This document shows, piece after piece, positions 62,967 to 64,000 of a stretch of DNA of 64,000 nt. This stretch comes from Pseudoxanthomonas sp. GTDB taxonomy: Bacteria; Pseudomonadota; Gammaproteobacteria; Xanthomonadales; Xanthomonadaceae. Position 1 is the first letter of the stretch, and each line of letters opens with the position of its first letter. Where the stretch lies: contig NZ_CP114978.1 of the NCBI RefSeq assembly GCF_027498035.1, forward strand, positions 3,534,001 through 3,598,000, written 5' to 3'. The translations under genes were made by a program, and so were the position numbers. The notes beneath the pieces are model-generated. The model searched no databases and was not told where the DNA came from. It saw only the letters and a list, made by a program, of their open reading frames with translations.

Positions 62967-64000
62967 TCAGGCCTGCGCGAGCGCCTGGGCGAAGTCGCCG
63001 ACCAGGTCGTCGATATGTTCCAGGCCGACCGACACGCGCAGCAGGTTGTGTGGGGTGACCGATGCCGCACCTTCGACCGAGGCGCGATGTTCGACCAGCG
63101 ATTCGCAGCCGCCCAGCGAGGTGGCATTGGTGAAGAGTTTCAGTGCACCGGCGACGGCCAATGTGGCCTCGCGGCCGCCGGCGATCTGCACGCTCAACAT
63201 GCCGCCGCCATCACGCATCTGGCGCTTGGCGAGGTCATACGCAGGATGCGAGGGCAGGCCGGGGTAATGCACTGCTTCGACCTGTGGCTGAGCGCTCAGG
63301 AATTCGGCCAGTGCCTTGGCGTTGGAACAATGCAGGGCCATGCGTGCCGGCAACGAGCGACAGCCGCGCAAGGTGAGCCAGGCGTTGAACGGTGCCATCA
63401 CCGCACCGGTGATGTGCAGGCGATGGGCGACGGCGCGGTACAGGTCGTCCTCGCGTGCGAACGCCAGCGCGCCGCCCAGCACGTCGCTGTGGCCGCCGAA
63501 ATACTTGGTGGTCGAATGCATGACGATGTCCGCGCCCAGCGCCAGCGGCTGCTGCAGCACCGGCGAGGCGAAGGTGTTGTCGGCCACCAGCAGCGCGCCA
63601 TGCGTGTGCGCCAGCGCGGCCAGCGCGGCGATGTCGCTGACCTGCATCATCGGGTTGGAGGGGGTTTCGACCCAGATCACATCGATGCCGTTGGCACAGG
63701 CGGCGGTGACGGCGGCCAGGTCGGTCATGTCCAGGCGCTGCACCTGCATGCCGCGTTCGGGCAGGTATTCGGCGGCCAACAGGCGCAGGCCAGCGTAGCA
63801 GTCGCTGGGAATGATCAGCCGCGTGCCCGGCCGCAGGGTTTCCAGCAGGGTGGTGATGGCGGCCATGCCCGAAGCGAAGGTGATCGCCTGCGCCGCACCC
63901 TCCAGCGCGGCCACGGCTGCACGCAGGCGGTCGTTGGTGGGATTGCCTTCGCGCTGGTACTCGTAGCCGGCGATGCGCTCGGCCGCGGGGCCGTGGCGGA
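62967..64000 (-). CDS. Cystathionine gamma-synthase / beta-lyase family enzyme (N-terminus cut by window)
   Basis: The frame is open to the window edge, where it encodes GYEYQREGNPTNDRLR, typical of the start of Cys/Met-metabolism PLP enzymes. The PLP lysine is in MHSTTKYFGGHSD (codon at 63504-63506), with TPSNPMMQVSDI and SLGGCESLVEHRAS in the right places. About 345 residues are present and roughly 30-50 are missing at the N-terminus. Such enzymes make or break cystathionine in methionine synthesis; whether this is MetB or MetC cannot be told from what is seen. Confidence 0.9.
   Translation of the reverse strand, partial: RHGPAAERIAGYEYQREGNPTNDRLRAAVAALEGAAQAITFASGMAAITTLLETLRPGTRLIIPSDCYAGLRLLAAEYLPERGMQVQRLDMTDLAAVTAACANGIDVIWVETPSNPMMQVSDIAALAALAHTHGALLVADNTFASPVLQQPLALGADIVMHSTTKYFGGHSDVLGGALAFAREDDLYRAVAHRLHITGAVMAPFNAWLTLRGCRSLPARMALHCSNAKALAEFLSAQPQVEAVHYPGLPSHPAYDLAKRQMRDGGGMLSVQIAGGREATLAVAGALKLFTNATSLGGCESLVEHRASVEGAASVTPHNLLRVSVGLEHIDDLVGDFAQALAQA

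Overview
The window is high-GC, densely coded chromosomal DNA from a gammaproteobacterium of the Xanthomonadaceae (Stenotrophomonas / Pseudoxanthomonas / Xanthomonas group). This is inferred from gene order, from the protein types and from GTAG-type REP hairpin pairs like those known from Stenotrophomonas; the genus cannot be fixed by reading alone. I see no tRNA, rRNA, CRISPR array, prophage or intact insertion sequence. Both edge genes are cut: mraY at the left and a cystathionine synthase/lyase at the right.

1-10.1 kb is the distal half of the division and cell wall (dcw) cluster: mraY, ftsW, murG, murC, ddlB, ftsQ, ftsA, ftsZ, then lpxC. The first seven genes overlap by one to four bases at each junction. 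murD is absent from its usual place between mraY and ftsW. 10.2-14.6 kb holds the helicase loader dciA, a divergent M23 peptidase and secA. 14.6-24.7 kb is more accessory: a REP pair, a small membrane protein, two exported S9 serine peptidases (the first with a small hairpin insertion inside the reading frame) and a 1549-residue autotransporter preceded by a 47-codon leader ORF with a near-perfect Shine-Dalgarno sequence.

24.8-32.5 kb is mostly housekeeping: a DUF454 protein, an LptM-type lipoprotein, dapF-DUF484-membrane protein-xerC, DUF1203, an exported M23 protein and hslVU behind a sigma-32-like promoter. 32.5-45.7 kb is mixed: an exported hypothetical, an SDR/DoxX fusion with DUF2269, a cytosine deaminase-like enzyme divergent from a FucP-type sugar transporter with a LacI-type operator, ubiE, an M1 lipoprotein aminopeptidase, a lipoprotein, an OprO/OprP porin, an LtaS-like membrane sulfatase and a PfkB kinase.

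45.8-57 kb is the rod-shape (elongasome) cluster and its companions: mreB, mreC, mreD, mrdA (PBP2), rodA, mltB, rlpA, dacA, ybeD, lipB. 57-64 kb holds a frameshifted membrane-protein gene, glnE, an ELM1-family gene, a RutE/HadB-like nitroreductase, a YceI protein, a second REP pair and the cut PLP enzyme. The core theme is envelope growth: lipid II synthesis and transfer (MraY, MurG, MurC, Ddl, FtsW, RodA, PBP2), its cytoskeletal guides (FtsZ/FtsA, MreB/C/D), wall trimming (M23, MltB, RlpA, DacA), and outer-membrane supply (LpxC, LptM, SecA).

No clearly new multi-gene system is visible. The best leads are the missing murD (pointing to the MurD2/MurL route known in Xanthomonas), the leader ORF of the autotransporter, a set of promoters placed so that transcription would begin at the start codon, the intragenic hairpin insertion, the single-base frameshift next to glnE, and a strong hairpin between mreB and mreC.
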